Shown here: positions 17,885 through 30,462 of the stretch, one piece after another
Numbering within the stretch: position 1 is the first letter of the stretch
Layout of the letters: every line of letters begins with the position of its first letter
NCBI RefSeq assembly: GCF_020379485.1
Contig: NC_063449.1
Span: 35,647,473 to 35,711,472, forward strand
Direction: 5' to 3'
From: Brassica napus
Lineage: Eukaryota; Streptophyta; Magnoliopsida; Brassicales; Brassicaceae
Length of the DNA: 64,000 bases
Notes under the pieces: model-generated
The model's input: only the letters and a program-made list of their open reading frames with translations
What the model was told of the DNA's origin: nothing
The model's database searches: none
Made by a program: the position numbers and the translations under genes

Positions 17885-19565
17885 CTTCGCTAGATTAGCT
17901 TATCTAACAACTCTCCAATCCTAATTTTGAAAGATGGTTGAGAACAATTGTGTTGAAGGAAGGGAGATGAGGTGGAAGAGGAGAGCAACAGCAAACGATT
18001 TTGAACTAGTCTCTCTCTCTCTCTCTCCACTCGCGCGGGTCTAATGGAACTTTCCGATACGCTGAAATCCTCACCTTGACCGCTTCTGATTTATCCCTTT
18101 TTTTTTATGCCCACTTATACGATGCATATGCTATATATCGTGTATACTTTAATTAAAATCACCCTGACTTTAATCAAAGTAAACTAAATTTGGGGTGGTT
18201 CAATCCACAAAAATTTATGCGAATCCAACTGACCGAATTACCGATTTGTATAAACCGAAATCACATGCTTACTCATGAACGACCATGGTGTTGGTTTTTA
18301 TGTGTGTTTGCCCACCGGATCAGCGTTGACGTTTGGAAAAAAAAAAGAGGCAAATCAACAACAAGTGTGAAATATTCTGTTATTTGCTTGGTTTATTCAT
18401 CCTCACAAGTTTAACATAATACAACTACGACATTTCCTTCTCATTAAGTTCGCTCATTTCGGTTAAAATTTTGAATATAGTTTGGGTTTCAAAGTTAGAA
18501 AAAGAAATGAACTAGCCGAACTGCTACTCACTTTTTTTAAAAAAATCTATCAAATTTAACCGAACTTGAACCAAAAACAATAAAATTCGATTATGTTCAG
18601 TTTGGTTTGGTCAATTTAGGTTGGCCTACCTCAAAGTGCTGGATTAGAATTTAGAACTCTCGGGGGTACTCTTGGCATTGGAGTCTATCTGAATCTGAAC
18701 TTTTAACTATTGAAGGGCGCTGTGAGAAAAGGCTTTCAGGTCCCTTTTTGTTTACGGTTTAGAAAAGAGTCTTAGTCATGCAGCTACGTGTTTGTACTGA
18801 GTTTTTGGTTGTACTCTCAAACAATTGCCTCCTACCTCTACATATGTTTTCCAAGATGCAATTTCCAGAGAAGTTTCGCAATATAAACTTCCATGATCTG
18901 CTTGGTGACCGAGGAAACACTATGTACTAACAGAACACTCGTACTTTAATAATACAATTTTATTGGCGGAAGGATATTAGAAAGAGCTCTACTTAAACTC
19001 CCAAATAATTACCTTGAAAGATAGACACGTTTGATCAATGCTTCAACGAGAAATCAACTTGCATCTTTTTTTATTTCCCTTACTAGTAAGCTTTGGTGAA
19101 ATAAAATGTTTAATCACTGAAGTTCTAACCAGTGGCTACATGATATAACACGTAAATGCGAACGATGGTTTACTTAAAGCAAAAAAAAAAAAAAAAGGAG
19201 ATAAGAGAGAGAGGACACAGTCGTTCTGAGACTTTTTGACTTGTAACTTTCTCTTTTATATTATTGATGGCTCGATATTTCTTCTATGACTATAAGACAA
19301 ACTCAGCACAAATAAATGCTACACTAATAGTACAATCACTCACCAATTCAGGTGAGAGAATTCTTCTTCTTTCTATGGTAATATGTGTGCCAAAAACCTT
19401 TTCATCTCTGCAAGTTTAGTTTCAATCAAATCAAACCAACCAACCAACCTGTGGGACAGAAGAAAGAGGAACCGAATAAGAATTAGATCAAATATCACCG
19501 AGAAAAAACAAGGCTGCTCTGGAAGAAAAACGAGATTCATGGCATATAAGACAACAACCTCAATG
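17885..19565. promoter_or_regulatory. SEC6 upstream region and SEC6-CSTF64 intergenic space
   Basis: A CT microsatellite at about 18010-18028 lies just upstream of the SEC6 start and probably falls in its 5' leader. The rest is AT-rich, with AACCGAA/TTCGGTT-type low-complexity words at 18220-18620. 19178-19198 is an A-run. No gene or RNA was recognised. Confidence 0.5.
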
Positions 19566-22028
19566 CTATGAATGCTGCGTCATGTTGTCTTGCTTGAGCG
19601 CTTGTTGCAGCTTTCTGACTTCTTGCTGTTGCTCTGGAGTCAGCAACCTTAGCTGTTCCGGTGTCAGGTTCATTACTTGCTGGAGCAACGTTGCCTGGAC
19701 ATCCGGGGAGATATGTGTCTGTAAAGAAAGATAATCAATCATTGGGGGAGTTTGTAAAGGATTTTGCTTATCCAATTAACTTTCCAAATGATGTGAACTG
19801 ATTATACCTGATGCGCTCTCTCTTGTACTTGTACTGGATTTGGAAGCATTGAGTTAGACGCATGACCTTCACTGAATGAAGCGGTTCTCCTATCATCCAC
19901 TCTCATCATCTTCGATGGTCTGTTAATTGATTCATGAGGTCCCTCGTTTATCCTTTTGCCATAGTTTAGTGATACCATATGTCCACCTTGCTGTAAAGTA
20001 TGTAAATACAAACGTTAACTTCATAGAAAATCTAAAAAACAAATAAGAGAAAGAAAGTAATGAAAAGGATCATATAGTCCACTAAACGTTCTTCATACTC
20101 ACTAGATATACATTTGAACTTCGACTATTTACTTGAAAAGTAAAAAGCAAACGTGAATCTCTTTCCCTTTGCAACTCATATTCCACTATCAATAAACTCT
20201 CCCTGTCAGATATGGTAACTAGAACAGAGCAGTCCTATGGTGTAACACCGAATGTTGACATTTGAAAACTATGGTGCTAAACTATGTTAATAATTTTGAG
20301 CTAAATTTATATCTCAATAGTTTAATTCTCTGAAAAGATAAGATATTGTGGAAACTCACCTGCATAACAGAGTTTGTTAGTGGTGGCCGAGGTACTTGAG
20401 ATGGCTGGATAGCATTATTTGGAACTGAAGTCTGAACACCATAACCCATGCTGATGGAAGTTGGAACCAATTGTTTTTGGCGTTGGAATGGAGCGGTTTC
20501 GCTGAGACCTTGAACTTGGGCATTCATAGAAGAAGGGCCTGGTTGGGCTACTAGTTGTGGAATCTGACTAAATGGTTGTTTAGAAGACTGTTGAACGGGA
20601 AACTGACTGTGGGGAGGTCGACTTAGCTGCTGTGACTTTTGTGCCAGTGGCGGTAATAGGTTCTGAGTAGATACTTGACCAGATAGTTGTGTCTCCTGAA
20701 CTGAAGGCCCTGGCATAAGGTTTGGGGCCTGGACAATATTTGGCGTCTGCAACTGCACCATTCAAGAAGGGAAATGACCCTCTTAAGACAGAACAATATA
20801 TACACAGAAGGAAAACGCACAAAATAAATACTCAGTGAGACAGAAACTTACAACTTGTGGACTCACAATCCCAAGCATTATCTGTGCCTACAACAGTAAA
20901 CAAAGTATATGTTCACGAAACGGTGAAATAAGAAGTATTCTGTCAATAAGAATGGGTTAGTTAGTACCAGGAAAACAGCTTTTAGCAACTGAGGTCTTGA
21001 AACCAGCAACTGTCGAGCTTGTTCTTTGTTCTGCGTAGCCATTAACTGAGACCATTGAGAGAACACAATCACAATCAAACCACTAGTTTACAACGGTTCA
21101 ACAACGCGTCAGTAAATATTTAAGACGAAACAACCCATGTTGATAGATTCACACCTTAATGGAAGATATAATTTCAGAGAGCTGACTTCTAGACATCTTG
21201 GCAAGATGAAGAGTCAGGGGATCACTAGCTGGAACCTGCAGCGTACTTTGTGTACCAACCTGGGGACCACCAAGCGCACCAGCCATAACAGATGCCGCTG
21301 ATATAGCAAGGTTGATACCCACCGGCTGATGAAGATTCGAATCTACAGGCCTTCCAACCTGCTTTTGAGATTCTGACACAAAGAAAGAAAATACAACAAG
21401 GATAAGTTATGTTTCTCTAAAGACAATCGTGGTCAGTAACTGAAACAAAACATACCAGTAGCAGCAGGTAGAGCAGGTCCTCCTTGACCCTAAAACCCAA
21501 AATTACAAAACTAGTTTAGTTATATAACTTATTTAGTTAAGACCGTTCAACATTTTAAGACCAATAGAGAGGAGTAGAACCTGATCTCGGGTTTTGTCGG
21601 TTCCTTTGTCATTCTCAGCAAAATCAACTCTTAATTGACGGCCATTGATTTCATAACTCTGAAGATTACGACGAGCACTCAGCGCTGTTTCTTCGTCCTT
21701 ATACTCGCAAAAGCCGTAGCCTTTCGGTTTACCCGTTTCTCTGTCGGTAACTAATCTGAATCAGGAAAAAAAAGGTGCGTTCTTTATCAAAACCCTCAAG
21801 CCAATTAATCCTAATTTGATGAATGACGTTACTACTGACCTAAAGGAGACAACGGGTCCAACCTCTCCACAGATGTCTCTGAGTTGTTCCTCGGTAACGT
21901 CGTAAGGAATGTTCCCAACTAAAATCATACAATGAGAATAAAAAATTCAAGAACAGTGGTAAGGGAAGAAGATGTGAAAGGGGAGAGGGAGTACCGAAAA
22001 CGCAGCGTCGTTGGGAAGAAGAAGCCAT
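19566..22028 (-). CDS. CSTF64: Cleavage stimulation factor 64-kDa subunit
   Basis: Encodes a 460-residue nuclear RNA-binding subunit of CstF, which recognises U/GU-rich downstream elements during pre-mRNA 3'-end cleavage (orthologue of Arabidopsis At1g71800). Ten exons: 21995-22028, 21840-21918, 21581-21755, 21456-21489, 21155-21372, 20968-21045, 20852-20887, 20360-20752, 19808-19990, 19566-19718, total 1383 nt in frame. An N-terminal RRM comes first (RNP-like [10 protein letters not shown] within [20 protein letters not shown]). Then follow a hinge ([28 protein letters not shown]), a Gln/Pro/Ser-rich low-complexity middle, and the conserved C-terminal helix ([20 protein letters not shown]) that binds Pcf11. 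No disruption seen. Confidence 0.97.
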
Positions 22029-22470
22029 TGAATCAACAGAAGAAGAAGGTGAAGCTCAGCTTCATCTTCTACCTCCAAGATACGTGTGATTCGAATTCGA
22101 ATTCGAGCGAGTTTAATGTGAAAAATTCTCAGAGATCTTTTCGAATTCGTCGATGGGGGGTGTGTGTGACTTTTATGTTTTGCTCTCAGAATTAAAGACG
22201 AACGAAATTAATAACGTGAAGCGAATTAGTACCATCGAAGGATATTTATGTCAACTAAACAAAAATGGAAATTTTACTGAGAAAAGTAAATTTATATTGG
22301 CATGAATACTAAGCCATTTTCTTCGTCTTTATCCCCTTTAGGCCCATAATAAAGCCCAATCACTACAAAGTATTTTCCCCTGATACGAAACGGCGTCGTA
22401 ATAGAGAGTTTTTTTTTTTTTTCTTTTGATAAACAGAAAACCTTAACATCGGAACGGCGAATCGTTAGCC
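22029..22470. promoter_or_regulatory. Shared divergent promoter interval
   Basis: Only 442 bp separate the CSTF64 start codon (minus strand) from that of the membrane-protein gene (plus strand), so both promoters and 5' leaders lie here. It contains a T-run near 22411-22425. I see no confident TATA box. Confidence 0.6.
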
Positions 22471-23609
22471 ATGTCAATAGAAACGATGCCGGGAAACGCG
22501 GAGGAGAGAGATCCACAACAAGAGATTGAAGAGACCATTCCGTTGCTCGACGATTCTCAACAACCCGACGGTGAATCGAGGCCAAGGAACGCGGCGGCAA
22601 AGGTGCCGGAGGTGGAGATCCATCTATACCGGTGCGGAAAAGGTCCGGTCGACGTGTTCAAGTCGAATCTCGGCGGCTGGGAGCAGGATCAGCTCGAAGT
22701 CCGATCTATCCTTGAGAAATACGGATTGAAATCCATCTTCGCTTTCAACGTCGAGAAAGGTCGAGCCGTCCCGATCCGATTTAACCCTAGAAATGGCCGG
22801 TCTGTGCTGACTTACAGGGATAGTGCCGTCGTTTTCATCGACGGTGAACCTCAGGTAATAATTTATTTCCTTCCGATGGAGTCCTCTTGACTGTTGGAAT
22901 CGATTTGTTTCGAGTTATTTTGGTTTAAATTACGATGGTCTCGGTTACTTTCGGTTAAATTTGGTTATTTCAGGTTGTTCTGGTTTATGGTTCAAAAATT
23001 GGTTAGTTTAATTAGTTCGGTTTGAAATTTGGTTAGTTTAGTTAGTTTGGTTCGGAAATTCGGTTAACTTTTTCCTTAAACAAACCGATAACCGAATTTT
23101 TTAAAAGACTTACCGAGTTGAACCGAATTATTTTTAAGATTTGTCTAATTGAACGGAATTTATAACCGATCCCGGACCAGAAACCAATTTTGGTTTGGGT
23201 CAGAATCCCGGTCCTAGTGCTTTTTGGTCAAGTAAATAGTTTCTTGGAATCACACCTCTGGATCTCAAAGGTAAACAAAGACAAATATAGAAACTACAAA
23301 GGAAGCCACAGTTGGCTCAATATCTTTGGATACTATTGTTATAAGAAATTAAGAAGAAAAAAAACGTATAAAAGTTGCAATATTTCTTGTCTTTTCCAGG
23401 ATTCTCTGCTCAAACCCATTACAAGAATCGTGCTTGGAGTCGCGATTGTTATGCTGCTAATAACGTTTCTATTGAAAGACCCTCCAGCGTGGATCAAGAA
23501 CACTATCTCCATGGGGAACTTTCCTCCGTGGGTGCTCGCGTGCATAGTAATAGTAATCACCCGAGCGAGGAAGAGGACCAGAGACTTCTTCAAGAAGTGT
23601 GGCTGGTGA
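22471..23609 (+). CDS. Small conserved plant membrane protein
   Basis: Two exons (22471-22854 and 23400-23609, 594 nt) give 197 residues. The N-terminal half is soluble and charged (acidic start, then VEIHLYRCGKGPVDVFKSNL and a region ending in FIDGEPQ). The C-terminal exon carries two hydrophobic segments (IVLGVAIVMLLITFLL and PPWVLACIVIVITRA) and a basic tail (RKRTRDFFKKCGW). This fits a tail-region double-pass membrane protein with both ends on the same side. It corresponds by content and position to what I recall as Arabidopsis At1g71780, a protein of unknown function. The intron contains low-complexity GGTTAGTTTGGTT-like repeats (22925-23180). Function is unknown and I assign none. Confidence 0.9.
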
Positions 23610-24777
23610 TATCACAGTCCCTAACATCTTGTCTACTTGTAAATGTGCTGGAAATTGTAATCCGTCATCATGTAATATAGAGATTCTCTTATCTTAAACC
23701 CAACAAGTTCCCTTCCTTGGTAAACACTTGTTGTCTTTGTTAAGCCTTGAGGCGCCAAAAATTGCTTGCTTTCAGAACCAAGAGGGCAAATCATTTTCTC
23801 CATTTGCATTTGTTGAACTTTATAGTTTTATGCATTTTCATGTGTATGCGAGTGGAAATTGATAATTTAATCTCTCGAAACCCAAAAGTTTGGTCAAAGT
23901 AACAAGCCTAGCCATGTTATATTTTCTTTTGTATTATTCCTGATGGAAAATCTTACAGTTAGAAAAAATAAAAATCTACAACCGGTCACTAGTTTATGTT
24001 ATGCACAATTTTTTAAAAAGTTGGTAGACAATGATTAGGAAATATCTAAAATTATTTGACTTTATGTATGATTTTTTTCACACGAACTTTGTATTTTGAA
24101 TGCTTATTAACCTTTTGAACAAATTGATAGAGTATATAAGTGAAAGTCAACATGTTTTTAACCAAATAATCTTCCCCAGAAAAAAAAGTTATTAAGAAAC
24201 TATTGAATGAATTCATCTACAAAAGTTGGTATGGATGTACAAACTGAAATAGCAAAAAAAAATGTAAAACACAATTTGACTTGAATTTATCAGATAGTTC
24301 CAAGTACCATCAACATTGTAACAAATATAAGTAAATAGTTGCCTGATACTTTTCACATATTTTGGAATCATATCCACATTGGATGTTAGAAGAAGTTATT
24401 AACTCACGTTGAAGAACTCATCACAGAGAGCATCTTCGATTTTTAAAACATAAACAATTGAACACAATATTATACGATTTAATTTTGACCTAATTTTTCT
24501 TATGTACTATCCTCTTCTATCTGTACTTTCCCGCATGTAAAGTGGTCAGGTCAAATCATAAGAAACGCAAAAGTAGAGGATATATGGTTAAATTGAATAT
24601 CCACGTTACTCTTGTAGATGCACAATAAAAGGCGACAAAAAACAAAAGAAAGACGGACACGTGTCACCATGTTATACATTATTTGTTAAGTTATGGGCCC
24701 ACAAAACTCGATCAATCTGAAAAGACACATCAGTTCGAACTCAGATCCGTACGGACCGATTCGTTAGTTAGCGAATG
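23610..24777. other. Intergenic region, nothing recognised
   Basis: AT-rich spacer between the membrane-protein gene and PAB5. No long frame, RNA or terminal repeat was seen. Confidence 0.5.
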
Positions 24778-24785
24778 TATAAATA
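24778..24785 (+). promoter_or_regulatory. PAB5 TATA box
   Basis: TATAAATA lies 213 bp before the chosen PAB5 ATG. It overlaps an in-frame upstream region whose first ATG (24775) precedes the TATA box. That ATG should therefore not be in the mRNA, which supports the downstream start. Confidence 0.7.
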
Positions 24786-24829
24786 CACAACAGCACATCT
24801 ACCACACTCTTATCGTTTCTCCGAAGTTA

Positions 24830-24925
24830 TCAAAAAAGGAAAAAAATCAAAATCAAAACCAAAATATCAAATAAATAAAAATCTCGCAAAATATTCTCTG
24901 AAAGATTTAAAAGATCGCAAAACAC
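24830..24925 (+). promoter_or_regulatory. A-rich 5' leader of PAB5
   Basis: The presumed leader is a series of oligo(A) runs separated by single T, C or G. Poly(A)-binding protein mRNAs in animals carry A-rich leaders that bind the protein and damp translation. A similar loop here is an inference. Confidence 0.5.
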
Positions 24926-24990
24926 ACAAACTTAATCTCTCTCGCTGTCTTGCACACATACGAAACAAAAACCCTAAATATCAGAGCGGT

Positions 24991-27623
24991 ATGGCGGCGG
25001 CGGTTGCATCTGGAATTGCCCCGACGACAGCGATGGTTGATCAAGTCATCCCTAATCAACCAGCGGTTACAGTTGCGTCTCCTCCTCACGCGACTCAGGT
25101 AGCTGCCGTTGCGGCTGCGGCGGCCGAAGTGTTACAAACGCACCCTAACTCGTCTCTCTATGTCGGAGATTTGGACCAAACTGTCAACGAAGCACATCTG
25201 TTGGATCTCTTCAACCAAGTGGCTCCTGTCCAAACAGTTAGGGTTTGTCGCGACTTGACTCGTCGTTCACTTGGATACGCTTACGTCAACTTCGCTAATC
25301 CCGATGATGGTACTTTAACAACCCCAATTCTCAAATTAATTATTATTATTGCTACGCGGTATTTAGATTTAATAGAAGATTAGGTTTAATTGAGGATTGG
25401 TGCCTATAAGAATGTCTGGGGATCGAACTTTTTAAAAAAGAAAAATTATTTTTTTCGAATATTGATTATTGTGGTTTATTAAAAAAATATTATTATTGTA
25501 ACAGCCATGCGAGCAATGGATATTCTCAACTACACTCCGATCAAAGACAGACCCATAAGGATCATGCGTTCGAACCGTGACCCGAGCACAAGACTTAGCG
25601 GAAAAGGCAATGTTTTCATCAAAAACCTGGACCTTACCATTGATAACAAAGCCTTGTACGACACCTTCTCGAGTTTCGGGACCATACTCTCATGCAAGGT
25701 AGCCATGGACGGTACGGGAAAGTCAAGAGGCTACGGCTTCGTTCAGTTCGAGAAGGAAGAAACCGCTCAAGCCGCTATCGACAAGTTGAACGGGATGCTT
25801 CTCAACGACAAGCAAGTCTTTGTGGGACCCTTTGTCCGTCGTCAGGACAGGACTCGCGAGAGCGGTGCTGTCCCGCGTTTCACAAATGTCTACGTGAAGA
25901 ATCTGCCTAAGGAGATTACAGATGATGAGCTTAAGAAGACGTTTGGGAAGTACGGAGAGATCTCTAGTGCGGTTGTGGTGAAAGACGAGAGTGGGAACTC
26001 GAGGTGTTTCGGGTTTGTGAACTTCGAGAGCCCTGAGGCGGCTGCGGTTGCGGTTGAGAAGATGAATGGGATTAGTCTTGGTGAGGATGTGTTGTACGTT
26101 GGGAGGGCGCAGAAGAAGGCTGAGAGGGGTGAGGAGCTGAGGAGGAAGTATGAGCAAGAGAGGTTGGAGAAGTCGAACGGAACGAATTTGTATGTGAAGA
26201 ATCTTGATGATGGTGTGAATGATGAGAAGCTTAAGGAGATGTTTGCTGAGTATGGTGATGTGACCTCAAGCAAGGTTTGGTTTCTTGATTTTAAAACACA
26301 CGTCTTAAAGGTTACTGCATAGGTTGGAACTAAAATGTTTTGTTTGTAATCATTGTTAGGTTATGACGAACCCAGAAGGTTTGAGCAGAGGGTTTGGTTT
26401 TGTTGCGTACTCTAGTCCTGAAGAAGCTTTAAAAGCTGTAAGCTTGCAATCATTTTCACAATCTGTTTATATATTTATTTATATGTTTTTTAATTGTACC
26501 CATGTACATTTGAGATGATTATTTTTATATTTAGATGAATGAAATGAATGGGAAGATGATTGGAAGGAAGCCTCTTTACATTGCTTTTGCTCAACGCAAG
26601 GAAGAGAGGAGGACTCATCTTCAGGTTTCTTATCCCTCTGTCTCTTTGAACTGTATTACTTGTGTTTTGAAACTTGTTCTCTCACATCTTATTTATGTTT
26701 TATTCAGACTATGTTTTCTATGAGACCAAATGCACCAATGGGTGGGTTCCATCATCACCCAACAGGAGGGCCAGCTGCAGGGCCACACCATCAAATGTAC
26801 ATGGGCCAGAACGGTCAAGGTCTGGTGCCGTCACAGCCTATGGGGTACGGGTACCAACTTCAGTTCATGCCTGGGGTGCGTCCGGGTGCCGGCCCGGCTA
26901 ACTTCATGATGCCTTACCCTCTCCAGAGGCCAAATCAACCTGGTCCTCGTTTTGGGTTCAGGCGTGGTGCTCCTAACATGCAGCACAACTTTCAGCAGCA
27001 ACAACAAGTATGTAAACTTTAACCTTATTATTTCTATGACTTTTAGCAAAATTGTTTGTTATTTTCAACTTGGTTTTTGTTATTTTGAAATGGCAGATGA
27101 TGCAGCACAATGTAAACTCTGGAATGAGATACATGGGAGGTCCGGGTAACAGGATGAACGGAGTGGAAGCAGCTGCCCCACAAGGCATTGTGGATGCATC
27201 TGCAATCTCTCACAATGCTTCTCAAAACCCACAGAGGCCACCTCTCCTACCCATTTCTAAGCTCACTTCTGCCTTGGCACTGGCTAGCCCTTCCAATCAC
27301 TCGCAGGTTTGTGTCTCGAGTGTAAATATCTCATCACATCTGAGCCTTGTATTAGATAAAATTTGTTGAAGATCTTGTTTTGATGATGATAGATTCTTGG
27401 AGAGCAGCTTTACCCACTTGTGGAAAAGCAGGAGCCAGTTCATGTGGCCAAAGTTACAGGGATGCTGCTAGAGATGGACCAAGCGGAGATCTTGCACCTT
27501 CTTGAGTCACCTGAAGCTCTTAAGGCCAAAGTGTCTATGGCTTTGGATGTCCTCAGACTCTCTGCTAATCCATCAGCTGTGTCATCCGTTGATGACCAGT
27601 TTGCTCCCTCCTCAACGGAGTGA
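24991..27623 (+). CDS. PAB5: Poly(A)-binding protein 5
   Basis: Encodes a 665-residue cytoplasmic poly(A)-binding protein that coats mRNA tails and links them to translation initiation (orthologue of Arabidopsis PAB5, At1g71770). Seven exons: 24991-25309, 25505-26274, 26360-26437, 26535-26624, 26708-27007, 27097-27306, 27393-27623, total 1998 nt in frame. Four RRMs begin near residues 55 (SLYVGDLDQ), 141 ([10 protein letters not shown]), 234 ([10 protein letters not shown]) and 333 ([10 protein letters not shown]). A Pro/Gly/Met/Gln-rich linker follows, then a C-terminal MLLE domain ([14 protein letters not shown]) that would bind PAM2 peptides. The start [11 protein letters not shown] matches the family. 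The frame stays open upstream, but that part lies at or above the TATA box. Confidence 0.97.
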
Positions 27624-27970
27624 AAATGTTTCTTCTGGCTTTATTAGACAAAATGCTCTTTGAAAACTTTTAGGACGTCTTGAATCTTCCCGTTTGCAAC
27701 TTTAGTTTACATTTGGTTTTCTTTTCTTTTAAGACTAGTTTTTGTTTTTATTTTTGTTTTGAGTCTATCTAATGATTTAACTCTTTGGACCTTCTCTAAT
27801 TTCTTTTGCAATCTTTGTTCTTTAGTATTATGTTATATATTAGACTGTAGATAATGAGTGACAAGATATCTCTAATTCATCACACGTGGATAGAAATGGT
27901 CACCGGCTAACTATGATTAATTGAAAACCGAATGTGCCTCATCATCTACATCTCCACTGACACATTTTTG
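27624..27970. other. PAB5 3' flank
   Basis: T-rich sequence probably containing the PAB5 3' UTR and poly(A) signal region. Ends at the target site of the next retrotransposon. Confidence 0.5.
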
Positions 27971-27975
27971 TTATC

Positions 27976-29792
27976 TGATTACGCGTTTAAGCACACACCA
28001 ATTAACCTAATGTGCCAACAATACCACAATCGAATGGTATGTCATTGTAGCATTTTAGGATCGAATCCACAGAGAACTAGAGACTTATAACACCAAGAAT
28101 ACACAAACCTTCCTAATTTAAGCAAACAAGAAGATAGAAGATTTGTAACAAACTAATATCCTAGAAATATAAACAAGGTGATCTCAAATCCAATCAAGAA
28201 ATAAGTGCAAGAATTCAATCAAATACTAAGGATGGATCCATGGTAAGGATAATTGATATAAGGTGATCAAGGTTCAATCTAAAGGTGGCAACTTTCAATC
28301 AAAGTAATCTCTTAAGTCTAAACACAATTCTAGACAAGTCCTATGTCTAGGTAAATGCCCATTTGCTTAGAAATCATTAAACATCAAATGTCTTTGGCTT
28401 AATTCAATCAAGCAATCTTTAAGTTCAAGTTCAATAACTATCTAGCAATTTTAACATCAAGTGTCCTTGGCTAATCTCACTAGAGCTTAGTTGAGTTGAT
28501 TCAAACACTTCATCTAATCATGTCTGATGAGAAGTGTTTAGAAATCAGGTTTAGAGTGATCAAGACTAAACAAGCATTAAAAATACTCAACAAGCAAGTT
28601 CATACAAGGATCTACAATAAAACACCCTAAATCTACACTTAATCACCCTAATCTACCTTAACCATGAATCCAAGGAGTGTCTACTCTCTAATCTCCATGA
28701 GAAACCTCAAACCCATGATGAATTCAAGGCTCACCATGTTTATGAAAAGGAGAAACAAGATATAGAATTAAAAACTTTCTTAGATTGTGATATAAAAATC
28801 CAAGCTTTTTTACAAAGGGAGGCAAGTTCTTGAGAGAAAAATGAGATATCCCTCAGGTTTTTAGGTTTAAAACTATATATAAGACATGCCAAACTCGAGC
28901 TGGTTTAGTGAATTAAACCGGGTCAAACCGGAATAAACCGGTCAACATCTCCAAATCTGTTCGTAGCGGCCATCACGTCCCGCTACCAGTGGCCGCTAGC
29001 GAATCCGCGTCTTCCCGAGCGGCGTCACGTCCCCGCTACCAATGGCCGCTCCAGCACTCGCTCATGATGTGGCGACCTCATTAACCCGCTTTGCCAAGCC
29101 GCTACGAACCTCCACGAGCTTGAGCTCCGATTCGTTTTTCTTTGTCTCAAGACCCGAGCTTAACTTCTTCACATCGCGACTCCAATGACGTGAAGGCTCT
29201 CGGAGGTGGCTCATGGTCTTGTCGTGCTCTGTTCTGGCGAGGCTCCTTCTCCAAAGACGAGATCGTGCTCGGACCACCACGAACCCATCACTAAGCCATC
29301 GTCTTCTCCTCCGCCATGGTCTGCAACTCGCGATGCCGGCTCCAGAGCGACCAGCTTTCCTCACGGCTCAGCTCCGTCATCGTCGCGGATCGAAGTAAAC
29401 CTCATCGAAGAGCAACAATGGCCAATTCTTCCCTATTTTCAAAACAGGTCCCTGAACTTCTGGTTCTTTACAAATCGGCCCAATACTTTGGAATGTGCAG
29501 AAATGACCTCACGAATTGACCCATAGACTTTTGATTGTGCAATCTAACCCAAGGGAATATTCTGAAACTGCAACCTTGGTCCCTGAACTTTGGATAACTT
29601 CATATTTGACCCCAGACTTCCATAGTGTGCAGCTTAGCCCTTGAATTTCGCCCCAAACTTCCAAATAAGCATTCCAACCCCTATGATATGCAAATGAGTA
29701 TGCAAATACAACACAAAGACCTAAATGCAACCTAAAATGATCATAATAAGCTAAAATATGAATCTAAAACTTATAAAAATCATGAGATATCA
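27976..29792 (-). repeat. 3' LTR of element 2 (left copy)
   Basis: Runs from TGATTACGCG to GAGATATCA on the plus strand. 28292-29792 matches 32814-34314 with a constant offset of 4522. I noticed four single-base differences, all within 28330-28455, and none in the parts checked beyond. The first ~316 bp instead resemble the end of element 1's LTR. A GC-rich block occupies roughly 28965-29400. Confidence 0.88.
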
Positions 29793-29810
29793 ACTCCCCC
29801 ACACTAGTCT
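29793..29810 (-). other. Polypurine tract of element 2
   Basis: ACTCCCCCACACTAGTC on the plus strand, i.e. GACTAGTGTGGGGGAGT on the element strand, directly beside the LTR. Confidence 0.85.
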
Positions 29811-30360
29811 TTTACTTGTCCTCAAGTAAACTTTCAAGAACATGGGAAGTGATGTTTCAATACACAAATGGAAACTCATGACCTTAAGAAACTCTTCAAT
29901 GCCATCGTTGTGATATCCTTACAAAATCATACCAAATAGCAAGAGCAAGATGTTTTTATTAGCTCTAACTTCTCTCGGCCTATCAATTCCTTTGATATTT
30001 TAACTCATTATCATGAATCCTCAAATCAAACAACTCTCACATTCAATAAGAAATATCATAAGTGAATTCTCGCAAATTGCCAATTGGTCCAAATCATTTG
30101 GTTTGGTGAGAAAAAAAAAAATGGCTTAATGTGAAGAATGAGAAGGGTCCAAATACATTTTGCTATGGTGACTTACACTCAAGAATAGAAGTTTGATCAT
30201 GATGCAAAATTTATCTAAGAAAAGGAGCAATTAATGCATACATAAATCGGTTCTCATCATTGTACCCTTTTCCTAGACAATTTTTAAGTTCTACCCTTTC
30301 TTTTCTTCATCTCAAATCCCAAATGTATACCCATTTTCATCTCTTATCCAATGAACACCC

Positions 30361-30425
30361 CTTTTTTTTTTTTTTATTGACACAATCTGAGCTATATATA
30401 TATATATATATATATATTTAGACAC

Positions 30426-30461
<36 letters not shown>
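30361..30461. repeat. T-runs and TA microsatellite in element 2
   Basis: Two long oligo(T) tracts flank a (TA)n repeat near 30395-30417. Length is likely polymorphic and error-prone in assembly. Confidence 0.85.

Positions 30462-30462
<1 letters not shown>

Noticed and set aside
24775..24990. 72-codon upstream extension of PAB5
   Set aside because: Its ATG precedes the TATA box and the residues are lysine-rich leader translation, not conserved PAB5.
29062..29526. Overlapping frames of 100, 106, 61 and 67 codons, present identically at 33584-34048
   Set aside because: They lie in the two LTR copies of one retrotransposon, in a GC-rich block that opens frames on both strands. No recognisable domain.
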